Positions 45,416 to 54,189 of a DNA stretch of 64,000 nt are shown piece by piece. The position numbers and the translations under genes were made by a program. The DNA lies in assembly GCF_020177575.1 (NCBI RefSeq), contig NZ_JAHTBK010000001.1, positions 1,547,875 through 1,611,874 on the forward strand. Reading direction: 5' to 3'. The notes beneath the pieces are model-generated. The model did not search any database. It was not told the origin of the DNA and was given only the letters and a program-made list of their open reading frames with translations. Source of the DNA: Hasllibacter sp. MH4015 (GTDB lineage Bacteria > Pseudomonadota > Alphaproteobacteria > Rhodobacterales > Rhodobacteraceae). Numbering within the stretch: the first letter of the stretch is position 1; every line of letters begins with the position of its first letter.

Positions 45416-46242
45416 AACGACACCGTAAACCCGGCCAGCACGAAGGCCAGCCCGGCAACGAGGAATCCGCCCAACATCCCGTCGAAGCGATCCAGCGCCC
45501 CGCCATGGCCGGGGATGATCTTGGAGCTGTCCTTGACCCCCGCCCTGCGCTTGAGCGCGGATTCCGCGATATCGGCCATTTGCGCGGCGAAGGCCACGGC
45601 CACAAGGAAGATCACGGCCACGATCATCGTCGGGAACGGATCATCGGCGCGGATGCTGACGACCACAGCGATCAGCGCCGCCATGACCCATCCCGACGCG
45701 GTGCCCGACCACGTCTTGTTGGGGCTGAGGCTCGGCCAGAATTTCGGCCCGCCGATGAGCTTGCCGAAGAAATACCCCGCCACATCGGTGGAAATGACAA
45801 CCGCCACGACAAGCCACATCGCCAATGGGGCCGATTGGTGCAGATAGAAGAACAGGAACGTCGCCAGCGGGATCATCGCGCCGAAAAGCGTCTCCAACCG
45901 GCTCTTGCGGACCGGGATCATCACCGCGATCATCGTCACGACCAGCACGCCCACCGCGACCGGCGACAGGGCCAGAACCTCCGCCCCCACGGTCAGGCGA
46001 TCCTCGAGGATCAGGGCGATGGCCAATAGGATCGACGTGATGATCGTGGCCCCCATCGCATAGGGTTCCGTCAGGCGAATGATCAGGCGGAAGTATTCCC
46101 ACAGCATCACCGCGCCGAAGATCGACAGGAGCACGGCCAGCACCAGCCCGCCAAGCCACAGGCCCAATCCCGCAACACTCAGCAGCACGAACGCCGAGGC
46201 GATGCGCGGCAGCAGGTCCGCGAATTTCGGGCCGCCTGCCAT
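45412..46242 (-). CDS. cdsA: phosphatidate cytidylyltransferase
   Basis: A 276-residue membrane enzyme with about eight helices. The family signature is complete near the C-terminus: SALKRRAGVKDSSKIIPGHGG and LDRFDG (KD and DR metal-binding acids). It makes CDP-diacylglycerol for all phospholipids. The ATG at 46242 lies eight bases after the uppS stop and gives the normal length; an open frame runs on upstream over uppS but is not used. Confidence 0.95.
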   Translation of the reverse strand: MAGGPKFADLLPRIASAFVLLSVAGLGLWLGGLVLAVLLSIFGAVMLWEYFRLIIRLTEPYAMGATIITSILLAIALILEDRLTVGAEVLALSPVAVGVLVVTMIAVMIPVRKSRLETLFGAMIPLATFLFFYLHQSAPLAMWLVVAVVISTDVAGYFFGKLIGGPKFWPSLSPNKTWSGTASGWVMAALIAVVVSIRADDPFPTMIVAVIFLVAVAFAAQMADIAESALKRRAGVKDSSKIIPGHGGALDRFDGMLGGFLVAGLAFVLAGFTVSL

Positions 46243-46250
46243 CGCGCGCC

Positions 46251-46967
46251 TCAGACCGTGACGGCGCCGAACCGGCGTTCCCGTGTCCCGAACCGCCCCA
46301 CGACCTCCGCAAAGATGTCCTTGGTGAAATCGGGCCACAGCGTGTCGATGAACTCATATTCCGCATAGGCCGATTGCCACAGCAGGAAGTTGGAAATCCG
46401 CGCCTCCCCGCTGGTGCGGATCACCAGGTCGGGATCGGGCAGCACGTGGGTGTCGAGGTATTTCGGAAAGGTCTCGTCGCAGATCGACTTCGGGTCGAGC
46501 TTGCCCATGGACACGTCATAGGCCAGGCGCTTGGCGGCACGTGCCACCTCGTCCCGGCCACCGTAATTCAGCGCAATGGTAAGATGCACCTTGTCATTGT
46601 CCGCCGTCAGAAGCTCCAGCCCGTCCATCAGGTCGACCAATGCCGGTTCCAGCCGCACGCGATCCCCGATGAAGCGGACGCGCACGCCCTCTTCCAACAG
46701 GCTCGCGGCCTCGCGTCGGATATAGCGTTTGAACAACTTCATCAGCCCCGCCACTTCCGTCTGGGTGCGTTTCCAGTTCTCGGTCGAAAAGGCAAAGATC
46801 GTCAGGTACTTGACCCCCAGATCCGGACAGGCGCGCACGACCTCCTGCACCCGCCGTGCGCCCGCATGGTGGCCCATCAGGCGCGGGCGATGGCGCATCT
46901 GCGCCCACCGTCCGTTGCCGTCCATGATGATGGCCACGTGGTTGGGGGAGTTTTCGGTGTCGGGCAT
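46251..46967 (-). CDS. uppS: undecaprenyl diphosphate synthase
   Basis: A 238-residue cis-prenyltransferase. VAIIMDGNGRWAQ carries the catalytic Asp (D16), with YLTIFAFSTENWKR, LTIALNYGGRDE and the late PDLVIRTSGEARISNFLLWQ (in part IRTSGEARISNFLLW). It makes the C55 carrier lipid for cell-wall and glycan assembly. AAAGGA lies six bases before the ATG at 46967, which decides the start. Confidence 0.96.
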   Translation of the reverse strand: MPDTENSPNHVAIIMDGNGRWAQMRHRPRLMGHHAGARRVQEVVRACPDLGVKYLTIFAFSTENWKRTQTEVAGLMKLFKRYIRREAASLLEEGVRVRFIGDRVRLEPALVDLMDGLELLTADNDKVHLTIALNYGGRDEVARAAKRLAYDVSMGKLDPKSICDETFPKYLDTHVLPDPDLVIRTSGEARISNFLLWQSAYAEYEFIDTLWPDFTKDIFAEVVGRFGTRERRFGAVTV

Positions 46968-47103
46968 GGGGCGTCCTTTCGGGGGCGTCCGTCTTGGTCC
47001 TGGGCGGGTGGTCGGCGTCGTTGGGCTCAGATGGGCGCTTGCCCCTCGAAAGTCCACTCTCGCCACGGCCACGCGGGCCGGGCCAGCCGATCGCGACCGG
47101 CTC

Positions 47104-47658
47104 TCAGACCTGCATGATCTCTTCTTGCTTGGTGTCCAGCGATGTGTCCACGCGCTTGATGAACGTATCGGTCAGTTCCTGCACCGCGCCTTCCCAAAAT
47201 TTCGCATCGTCTTCCGAGATATCGGCCTTCTTGATCCGGTCCATCCCGTCGCGGCGCACGTTGCGGATCGCGACGCGGGCATTCTCCGCATAGGTCCCGG
47301 CGACCTTGGTCAGCTCGCGACGGCGTTCCTCGTTCAGTTCCGGGATCGGCAGCATGATGATCGTGCCGTTGAGCTGCGGGTTGATGCCGAGCCCGCTTTC
47401 ACGGATCGCCTTCTCCACCTTGCCCACAAGACCCTTGTCCCAGACATTGACCGTCACCATCCGTGGCTCGGGCACATTGACAGTGCCCACCTGGTTGATC
47501 GGCGTGAGCGCACCGTAGGCGTCAACCATCACCGGCTCCAGCATGGAAGCACTGGCCCGCCCCGTCCGAAGGGAGGCGAATTCGGTGCGAAGCGATGCAA
47601 TCGCCCCCTCCATCCGCCGCTCCAGATCGTCGGTGTCGAGCATGAATTCGTCTGACAT
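47104..47658 (-). CDS. frr: ribosome recycling factor
   Basis: A 184-residue RRF, standard length. It has the N-terminal helix [36 protein letters not shown] (in part), [24 protein letters not shown] and the C-terminal [13 protein letters not shown]. It splits post-termination ribosomes with EF-G. In most proteobacteria it directly follows pyrH; here an RTX gene and 250 bases intervene, so frr may need its own promoter. Confidence 0.97.
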   Translation of the reverse strand: MSDEFMLDTDDLERRMEGAIASLRTEFASLRTGRASASMLEPVMVDAYGALTPINQVGTVNVPEPRMVTVNVWDKGLVGKVEKAIRESGLGINPQLNGTIIMLPIPELNEERRRELTKVAGTYAENARVAIRNVRRDGMDRIKKADISEDDAKFWEGAVQELTDTFIKRVDTSLDTKQEEIMQV

Positions 47659-47847
47659 TAGGTGAAGCCTGTTTTTGTTTGCGCGTTTCGTCGCTTGTAA
47701 CCCGTGCAGGCGCGCATCGGCAACACCTCTACGCGATAGGCGCCTTGAAAGGCCCCGCGCTATGCTGCTTGTGCGATTTGACCGCTACGAGACTTTCGTC
47801 GGCAAAGCGTGATACTCGTTCAGGGTTCCCTTCAGCCAACCTGTGAT

Positions 47848-47881
47848 CCTCAGGTGACCAATCCCGCGATTGTCCCTGAGG
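47848..47881. terminator. hairpin at the 3' end of the RTX gene
   Basis: CCTCAGG (47848-47854) pairs with CCTGAGG (47875-47881), and inside it CAATC (47859-47863) pairs with GATTG (47868-47872) around CCGC. It starts 30 bases after the RTX stop. No T-run follows on either strand, so it may be a stabiliser or rho-assisted terminator. The rest of the 252-base gap to frr shows nothing clear. Confidence 0.45.
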
Positions 47882-47910
47882 CGGGGGTTGATCCGACACA
47901 TGTGTCGAAG

Positions 47911-49404
47911 TCAGAAGATGAAATCATCGAACGTCAGCAACGAAAGATCGGTGTCTTGCAGCGTCACCAACGGCGTCCGATCGGACACGTCGCGCGCCGG
48001 CATTCCATTCCAGAACACAACGTCATCGCCCACCTGGCTGGCCCAAATGAAAACGTACGCCAAGTCCTCTGGGACGTGGCACACTTGCCGCGGGTCGTAC
48101 CCTGCGCCGAAGAACATGGATAGAATCTCTCCATTCCCGACGAACCCGCTTAAGTCCAGCTTGTCCGCCCCTGCTTCGAAATCAGTAACGACATTGTCCG
48201 CTTCGCCAGTGAGAAAAACGAAGTGATCCGAACCCTCTGCGCCGGTCAGAACATTGGCTCCTGTACCACCCATCAATACGTCGTCGCCCGCACCGCCAAG
48301 CAGAACATCGTCACCTTTGCCGCCTATCAACGTGTCGGCGCCTCCACGTCCATCAATCGTGTCGTTGCCATCAAACCCGTCAAGCGTGTTTCCGATTGAA
48401 CTGCCGAACAATTGATCGTTTCCACTGCCGGTCGTGGCATTCTCTATGCTGTGAAGCTCGGCGTCCGTCCGTATGAATTGAAAGGCCGATCCCGCCTCAA
48501 GGTCGATCGTGCTGGGTGCGGTGGAAAGCCACCATAACACAACGGTATCGCTGCCTTCACCGCCGTAGACAGTGTCATTACCCTGGATCTGAAACTCGTC
48601 ATCCCCAGCATATCCGAAAAGCAGATCTGCAGACCCATCCTGACCAGATATGACATCATTCATGTCGCCGCCATGAATGGTGTCGGACCCCTGCCCGCCA
48701 AACAGAAAGTTCTCCTGACCGTTGGCCCCGATGATCAGGTCCATCGAACCACCACCGTTGACAATCTCAAAACCCGATATGGTGTGACGAACGCCCATCG
48801 TGTCGATGAAGTACCCCTCTTGGAGGTTCACGGTATTCAGGCCACCGCGATAGTCGCAGACGAGGTTGTCCCGTCCTTCACCGCCATGGATCGTCATTGG
48901 TTCGAATTCGTGGAAATTCACATGTACGTAGCGGTCGTTGCCGCCACCCAGATCGACGTAGGTGACGTTGTAATATTGGTTGTTCTCAAACAACTCATCA
49001 TCGTCACCGCCCTGTACCGCTACAAGCGTCGGAATGAGTGCTTCCCACATCGGGGTCCAGATGCCGTTGTCCCAGTCCGTCACCAGGTCTTGGAAAAGAA
49101 GACCATCATAATCGAAATCCAAAAGAGCGCCGGCATAGAATTCGTAGTCGCGGACATAGAAATCCAGCCGGTCCACCGTCCCGCTTACGATGCGACCGTC
49201 AACGACACTTAACCCCTCGCCAGAAAGGACGACGGTGGACCGGACCGCGAGCGGATCGTTCGCTGTCTCGGGCGTCAGAATCTGAATTTCCACGTCGTCA
49301 CCAACTTGCGTTACCTCGATAACGCTTTCGGGCGAGGTCGAACGCATGTGTCGACCTACGAAATAAAAGAGGTCGTAGAGCGCATAAGGATCAAGCGTGG
49401 CCAT
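47911..49404 (-). CDS. RTX (hemolysin-type) calcium-binding repeat protein
   Basis: A 497-residue protein. About 150 N-terminal residues have no recognised domain (start MATLDPYALYDLFYFVGRH). Glycine/aspartate nonapeptide RTX repeats then dominate to about residue 400 (GGEGRDNLVCD, FGGQGSDTIHGGDMNDVISG, GGKGDDVLLGGAGDDVLMGG). The C-terminus (LTFDDFIF) resembles a type I secretion signal; no export genes are nearby. Repeats fold on Ca2+ outside the cell. The gene is visibly more AT-rich than its neighbours and splits the usual pyrH-frr pair, suggesting acquisition. Role unknown. Confidence 0.9.
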   Translation of the reverse strand: MATLDPYALYDLFYFVGRHMRSTSPESVIEVTQVGDDVEIQILTPETANDPLAVRSTVVLSGEGLSVVDGRIVSGTVDRLDFYVRDYEFYAGALLDFDYDGLLFQDLVTDWDNGIWTPMWEALIPTLVAVQGGDDDELFENNQYYNVTYVDLGGGNDRYVHVNFHEFEPMTIHGGEGRDNLVCDYRGGLNTVNLQEGYFIDTMGVRHTISGFEIVNGGGSMDLIIGANGQENFLFGGQGSDTIHGGDMNDVISGQDGSADLLFGYAGDDEFQIQGNDTVYGGEGSDTVVLWWLSTAPSTIDLEAGSAFQFIRTDAELHSIENATTGSGNDQLFGSSIGNTLDGFDGNDTIDGRGGADTLIGGKGDDVLLGGAGDDVLMGGTGANVLTGAEGSDHFVFLTGEADNVVTDFEAGADKLDLSGFVGNGEILSMFFGAGYDPRQVCHVPEDLAYVFIWASQVGDDVVFWNGMPARDVSDRTPLVTLQDTDLSLLTFDDFIF

Positions 49405-49479
49405 GAAACCCCAAGCAGATTTTACCCGTTACGATATGGCGCACAGATGAAATGATCGCATATCTCGAAAAAAGTTAAC

Positions 49480-50202
49480 CTAATCCACCACCTTCGTAAA
49501 CGTCCCCTCGCCCGCAAGGATCGACCGGAACCCGCCCGGCGCGTCGAGGGAGAAGACGATGATCGGCAGATCGTTTTCCCGCGCCAGTGCAATGGCCGAA
49601 GCGTCCATGACCCCCAGATGCTGCGCCAGGACCTCGTCATAGGTAACGGTCTCGTACCGCTTGGCATCCGCGTGCTTGGCCGGGTCCTTGTCGTAGACGC
49701 CGTCGACCTTGGTGCCCTTGAAGATCGCCTCGCAATCCATCTCCGACGCGCGCAGGGTGGCGGCTGTGTCGGTGGTGAAATAGGGGTTGCCGGTGCCCGC
49801 CGCGAAGATGCAGACGCGCTTCTTCTCCAGATGCCGGATGGCGCGGCGGCGGATATAGGGCTCCGCCACCTCGTTCATCGTGATCGCGGAAATCACCCGA
49901 GTGAAGACGCCCAGGCTTTCCAGTGCGCCCTGCATGGCAAGCGCATTCATCACCGTCGCCAGCATCCCCATGTAATCCGCCGTCGTCCGTTCCATCCCCT
50001 GGGCGCTGCCTTGCAACCCCCGGAAAATGTTGCCGCCCCCGATCACGAGGCAGATTTCGACGCCGAGGTCATGGACCGACTGGATCTCCTTCGCGATGCG
50101 CTCGACGGTGGGCGGATGCAGGCCGAACCCCTGGTCGCCCATCAGCGCCTCCCCCGAGATTTTTAGCATGACACGGGAGTAGCGGGCGGCATCATTGGAC
50201 AT
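49480..50202 (-). CDS. pyrH: uridylate kinase
   Basis: A 240-residue bacterial UMP kinase of the amino-acid-kinase fold. [37 protein letters not shown] and [16 protein letters not shown] are diagnostic, with [12 protein letters not shown] near the nucleotide site. It phosphorylates UMP to UDP and is regulated by GTP and UTP. AAGGAA lies before the ATG at 50202. It heads the envelope cluster but is followed here by the RTX gene rather than frr. It is divergent from miaA. Confidence 0.96.
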   Translation of the reverse strand: MSNDAARYSRVMLKISGEALMGDQGFGLHPPTVERIAKEIQSVHDLGVEICLVIGGGNIFRGLQGSAQGMERTTADYMGMLATVMNALAMQGALESLGVFTRVISAITMNEVAEPYIRRRAIRHLEKKRVCIFAAGTGNPYFTTDTAATLRASEMDCEAIFKGTKVDGVYDKDPAKHADAKRYETVTYDEVLAQHLGVMDASAIALARENDLPIIVFSLDAPGGFRSILAGEGTFTKVVD

Positions 50203-50321
50203 GACGGGAGTTCCTTGTTTGCTCTTGCCGCGCACAATGGTCTAAATGCCGTCTCGGTTCAACGCCTGACCTTCGGGTCATTTCCCCTTCATGTGATGCA
50301 TGAACAAGATACTGCAACCCA

Positions 50322-51188
50322 TTGTTTGATATAGATTCCATTCCTGAACCTGGCCCTGTGTTGATCGCGGGGCCGACGGCATCCGGCAAAACCGCCCTGG
50401 CCATCGCGATCGCGCGGGCGCAGGGCCGCCCCGTGGTCAATGCCGATGCGCTTCAGGTCTACGATGGCTGGCACGTGTTGACCGCGCGGCCCTCGCCGGA
50501 GGAAGCGCGCGCTGCACCCCACCACCTCTTCGGTCACGTGCCGTTCACCGAGGATTACAGCGTCGGGCAATGGCTGCGTGACGTCACCCCCCACCTCTCC
50601 GACCGCCCGGTGATTGTCGGCGGCACGGGGCTCTACTTTCGCGCCCTGACGGAAGGGTTGGCCGACATCCCGGCCACGCCCGCCGCCATCCGGGCGGAGG
50701 CCGACACCCTGCCCACCGACGTTCTTCTGGCCACGCTCGACGCCCAGGACCCGGACCTTGCCCGCCGCATCGACCGTCAGAACCGCGCCCGCATCCAGCG
50801 CGGGTGGGAGGTTCTGCGCACCACCGGGCGGCCGCTGTCGCAATGGCAGCGGGATACGCCGCCGCCCCTCGTGCCCCTACGAAACGCGACACCGCTGGTG
50901 CTGGAGGCCGAAAAGGATTGGCTCACCGACCGGATCACCCGCCGCTTCGACCGGATGCTGGAAGCCGGCGCGCTGGAGGAGGCGCGCGCGAACCTGCCGC
51001 GATGGGACCGTGCGGGGGGCGCGCGCAAGGCCATCGGTGCGCCGGAACTGATCGCGCATCTGCAAGGCAAGATCACCCTCGATCAGGCGCGGGAGGCCGC
51101 GATCATCGCCAGCCGCCAATACGCCAAGCGTCAGCGGACCTGGTTCCGCTCCAACATGGGCGCCTGGACCCGCATCCCCTGCCCCTGA
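50322..51188 (+). CDS. miaA: tRNA dimethylallyltransferase
   Basis: A 288-residue enzyme that prenylates A37 of tRNAs reading UNN codons. P-loop [39 protein letters not shown], and [17 protein letters not shown] are present, and [14 protein letters not shown] near the end is the RQxAKRQxTW family signature. The start is uncertain: TTG at 50322 lacks a good ribosome binding site, and GTG at 50358 would fall too close to the P-loop. Confidence 0.94.
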   Translation: MFDIDSIPEPGPVLIAGPTASGKTALAIAIARAQGRPVVNADALQVYDGWHVLTARPSPEEARAAPHHLFGHVPFTEDYSVGQWLRDVTPHLSDRPVIVGGTGLYFRALTEGLADIPATPAAIRAEADTLPTDVLLATLDAQDPDLARRIDRQNRARIQRGWEVLRTTGRPLSQWQRDTPPPLVPLRNATPLVLEAEKDWLTDRITRRFDRMLEAGALEEARANLPRWDRAGGARKAIGAPELIAHLQGKITLDQAREAAIIASRQYAKRQRTWFRSNMGAWTRIPCP

Positions 51189-51241
51189 CCCGTCCCCTCA
51201 TGCCCCCTTGCGCCTGACCGCGCCGCGGTTACGCTGGCGCC

Positions 51242-52048
51242 ATGTTTGAAACCGCCCGCCGTCCGCTTGTCCATTCCGTCGCCTCCCTGGGCAAGTTGCG
51301 GATGCAGGGCGCGTGGCGGATCGAGATGCTGCACGGCTCGCCGCGCAACCGCCTGTACTGGATCACGCGCGGACAGGGCCGGGTGACGGTGAATTGCGTC
51401 ACGCGCGGATACGGGCCCAACACGGCCGTCTTCGTCCCCGCCCGGGTTCCCATGGCGCTGGAGCTTGCGGCCCAGACCCAGGGCCTTGAACTCGCCCTGC
51501 CCAACGACCGATCCCTCGACCTGCCGGATCAGCCGTTTCACCTGCGCGTGTCGAACATCGAAAGCCAGGCCGCGCTGACTTCCCATATCGAGAAGATCGA
51601 GACGGAGATCGCGGCCCGCGCCCCGGCCATGGACCGCGCGCTCACCGCCTATTCCCTGCTCGTCTCCGCGTGGATGTCGCGCGAATTGCTGCGCCAGGAA
51701 GGACAGACGGGGCGGGAGCGGAACCACCGGCTTGCAGAATTGTTCGCCGAGCGCATGGAGGCGACGTTCCGTTCGGGCCGTCCCATCGCCGATTACGCCC
51801 GCGAATTGCAGGTCACGCCCACTCATCTCAGCCGCGTGTGCCGGGATGCCGCCGGGCGTCCCGCCCATGCCCTGCTCAGCGAACGGGTCATGCACGAGGC
51901 GCGGCGGCTGCTGCGTGACACCGACCTTCCCGCCCGCGAAGTGGCGGAGCAACTGGGCTTTTCGTCGGCTGCATATTTCACCCGCGCCTTTTCCAGCGCC
52001 ACCGGCCAGACCCCCGGCGCGTTCCGCAAACCGCGGCTGCGGGCCTGA
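51242..52048 (+). CDS. AraC-family transcriptional regulator
   Basis: A 268-residue regulator. The N-terminal half is a cupin-like arm and barrel (LYWITRGQGRVTVNCVTRGYGPNTAVFVPA in part). Residues about 160-265 are the double helix-turn-helix (IADYARELQVTPTHLSRVCRD and VAEQLGFSSAAYFTRAFSSATGQTPGAFRK in part). It lies 280 bases upstream of, and co-directional with, the peptide-type ABC operon, whose leader carries direct TATACCG-type repeats suited to an AraC dimer. Control of that operon is inferred. Confidence 0.88.
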   Translation: MFETARRPLVHSVASLGKLRMQGAWRIEMLHGSPRNRLYWITRGQGRVTVNCVTRGYGPNTAVFVPARVPMALELAAQTQGLELALPNDRSLDLPDQPFHLRVSNIESQAALTSHIEKIETEIAARAPAMDRALTAYSLLVSAWMSRELLRQEGQTGRERNHRLAELFAERMEATFRSGRPIADYARELQVTPTHLSRVCRDAAGRPAHALLSERVMHEARRLLRDTDLPAREVAEQLGFSSAAYFTRAFSSATGQTPGAFRKPRLRA

Positions 52049-52111
52049 CATGGGTTCACGCTTTAAGCCGCGCGCGACGAGTCGGCACAGCCGGATCGGG
52101 GACCGCCATCC

Positions 52112-52128
52112 TATACACCTGTATACCG
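52112..52128. promoter_or_regulatory. operator candidate before the ABC operon
   Basis: TATACACCTGTATA (52112-52125) is a perfect dyad with six-base arms, and read as direct repeats it gives TATACAC (52112) and TATACCG (52122), ten bases apart. The 280-base leader between the AraC gene and the binding-protein gene has no other clear feature. Confidence 0.45.
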
Positions 52129-52328
52129 ATCCGCTTGCACTCCGCGCGTTTGTCGGTTCTGTTCAGTCACAATGTCGCAAACAGACCATCAGCAGGCGCA
52201 ACTAATCATTGACGCAAGTGTCCAATCGGGGCGCTAATGCGTGCAGTGGTTCACGGACCGTTCGCGAAAACGCCGGGCTGATAGAACGACAGAAAAACGA
52301 AAAAAGCGTCACAGGGAGACGACCCAAA

Positions 52329-53984
52329 ATGAAAGACTTCACCCAAATCGATCGGGCCAAGGGCCTGACGACCCATCCGGTGGCGGAGATGTATGCGCGT
52401 GAGCATAAATCCGGCCAGCTGGATCGCCGCGAATTCCTCGTCCGCTCCACGGCCCTCGGCCTGTCGGCGGCAGCGGCCTATTCGCTCATCGGCGCCTCGC
52501 CCGCCCTGGCCGACGGACACCGCGCCGTCCCCGCCGCCGGCGGCACCCTGCGCATCCAGCAGGAGGTCCGCGCCCTCAAGGATCCGCGCACCTATGACTG
52601 GTCCCAGATGGCCAATGTCAGCCGCGGGTTCCTGGAATACCTGATCCAGTATAACGAGGACGGCTCGTTCGAAGGCGTGCTCCTCGACAGCTGGGAAGCC
52701 AATGACGACGCCACCGTCTATACGCTGAACCTGCGCCAAGGCGTGATGTGGAACAACGGCGATGCCTTCACCGCCGAAGACGTGGTCGCCAACTTCATCG
52801 GTTGGTGCGACAGCACGGTGGAAGGCAATTCCATGGCCACCCGCATGGGCGGCCTGGTCGATCCCGACACCGGCGTGGCGCGCGAAGGCGCGATCGAAAT
52901 GGTCGATGAACACACCGTGCGCGTCACCTACCCCGCGCCCGACATCACCCTTGTCCCCGGCATCGCGGATTATCCGTCCGCCGTGCAGCACCGCGACCTG
53001 ATCGGAACCAACCCCGCCGACCACAACGTGGGCACCGGCGCGTATGAGATCGCGGAATACGAAGTGGGCGTTCAGGCCCGCCTCGTGCGCAAGGAAGGCC
53101 ACGAATACTGGGGCGAGACCTATCTCGACGAGATCGTGTTCGTCGACCTGGGCCAGGATCCCGCCGCGTGGTTCGCCGGTGCGGAAGCCGATGAATTCGA
53201 CATGACGTATGAAACCGTCGGCGAATTCGTAGACCTCTTCGCCGCGATCGGTTGGGAGCAGTCCGAAGTGACGACCGCCGCAACCGTGGTGATCCGTCCC
53301 AACCAGAACAATGCGCCCTATGACGACGTTCGCGTCCGCCGGGCCATTGCGATGGCATGTGACAACCAGGTCTGCCTCGATCTGGGCATCAACGGCCAGG
53401 GCGTGACCGCGCAGAACCACCATGTCTGCCCGATCCACCCGGAATATGCCGATGTGCCGGCCCTTGCCTTCGATCCGGCGGCCGCCCAAGCCCTGCTGGA
53501 GGAATCCGGCAATGCCGATTTCGAGTTCGAACTGATCTCGATCGACGATGATTACCGCAAGAACACGACCGATGCCGTGGCCGCACAGCTGCGCGATGCC
53601 GGGTTCAACGTCACGCGGACGATCATCCCCGGCTCCACCTTCTGGAACGACTGGGCGAACTATCCCTTCTCGTCCACGAACTGGAACCACCGGGAGCTTG
53701 GGGTTCAGGTCCTGAACCTCGCCTATCGCTCCGGTGTGCCGTGGAACGAGAGCGGCTTTGCCAACGAAGAGTTCGACAGCCTCCTTGATCAGGCCAACGG
53801 CATCCAGGACGCCGATGCGCGCCGGGAAGTCATGGCCCAGATCGAACAGATCATGGTCGACGAGGGCGTCACGATCCAGCCCTACTGGCGCTCGCTCTTC
53901 CGGCACTACCGCTCGGGCGTTGTGAATGCGGGCATGCATCCCAAGTTCGAGATCAACGTCCACTATCTCGGCTTCGACGCGTAA
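52329..53984 (+). CDS. ABC transporter substrate-binding protein, family 5, Tat-exported
   Basis: A 551-residue peptide/opine-type binding protein. A long lead ends in a Tat-type signal: LDRREFLVRSTALGLSAAAAY then ALADG (key DRREFL at about residues 35-40). The mature part has the SBP family 5 pattern (VYTLNLRQGVMWNNGDAFTAEDVV in part, TGAYEIAEYE, DVRVRRAIAMACD). It binds solute in the periplasm for the two permeases downstream. The ATG at 52329 follows GGGAGACGA and gives an in-frame Tat signal; earlier codons are not family-like. A terminator-like hairpin follows the stop. Confidence 0.9.
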   Translation: MKDFTQIDRAKGLTTHPVAEMYAREHKSGQLDRREFLVRSTALGLSAAAAYSLIGASPALADGHRAVPAAGGTLRIQQEVRALKDPRTYDWSQMANVSRGFLEYLIQYNEDGSFEGVLLDSWEANDDATVYTLNLRQGVMWNNGDAFTAEDVVANFIGWCDSTVEGNSMATRMGGLVDPDTGVAREGAIEMVDEHTVRVTYPAPDITLVPGIADYPSAVQHRDLIGTNPADHNVGTGAYEIAEYEVGVQARLVRKEGHEYWGETYLDEIVFVDLGQDPAAWFAGAEADEFDMTYETVGEFVDLFAAIGWEQSEVTTAATVVIRPNQNNAPYDDVRVRRAIAMACDNQVCLDLGINGQGVTAQNHHVCPIHPEYADVPALAFDPAAAQALLEESGNADFEFELISIDDDYRKNTTDAVAAQLRDAGFNVTRTIIPGSTFWNDWANYPFSSTNWNHRELGVQVLNLAYRSGVPWNESGFANEEFDSLLDQANGIQDADARREVMAQIEQIMVDEGVTIQPYWRSLFRHYRSGVVNAGMHPKFEINVHYLGFDA

Positions 53985-53998
53985 GCCACATCAACCGA

Positions 53999-54031
53999 AC
54001 CGGCGCTCCGATCCACGGGGCGCCGGTTTTC
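53999..54031 (+). terminator. hairpin with T-run after the binding-protein gene
   Basis: CCGGCGC (54000-54006) pairs with GCGCCGG (54020-54026), followed by TTTT. Lying within the operon, it probably ends only part of the transcripts, favouring binding protein over permease. The 160 bases from here to the permease start show no other feature. Confidence 0.65.
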
Positions 54032-54189
54032 ATGTGCGCCGGCGACAACGACCGCTCACCACCGAAGCCCGCGCTTCGATCGAACCGCCCCGCAGCGTCC
54101 ACAGCCGACAGGCCTGCGAGAGACAGAGGGGCGGACGGTCCATCAAGGTTCCGTGCACCGCGCGGCGCCCAGACACAGGGGACTAAATC

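Noticed and set aside
48200-48700. Repetitive DNA within the RTX gene, considered as a CRISPR-like array
   Set aside because: The periodicity is the 27-base codon repeat of the nonapeptide RTX motif, without conserved repeat/spacer structure.
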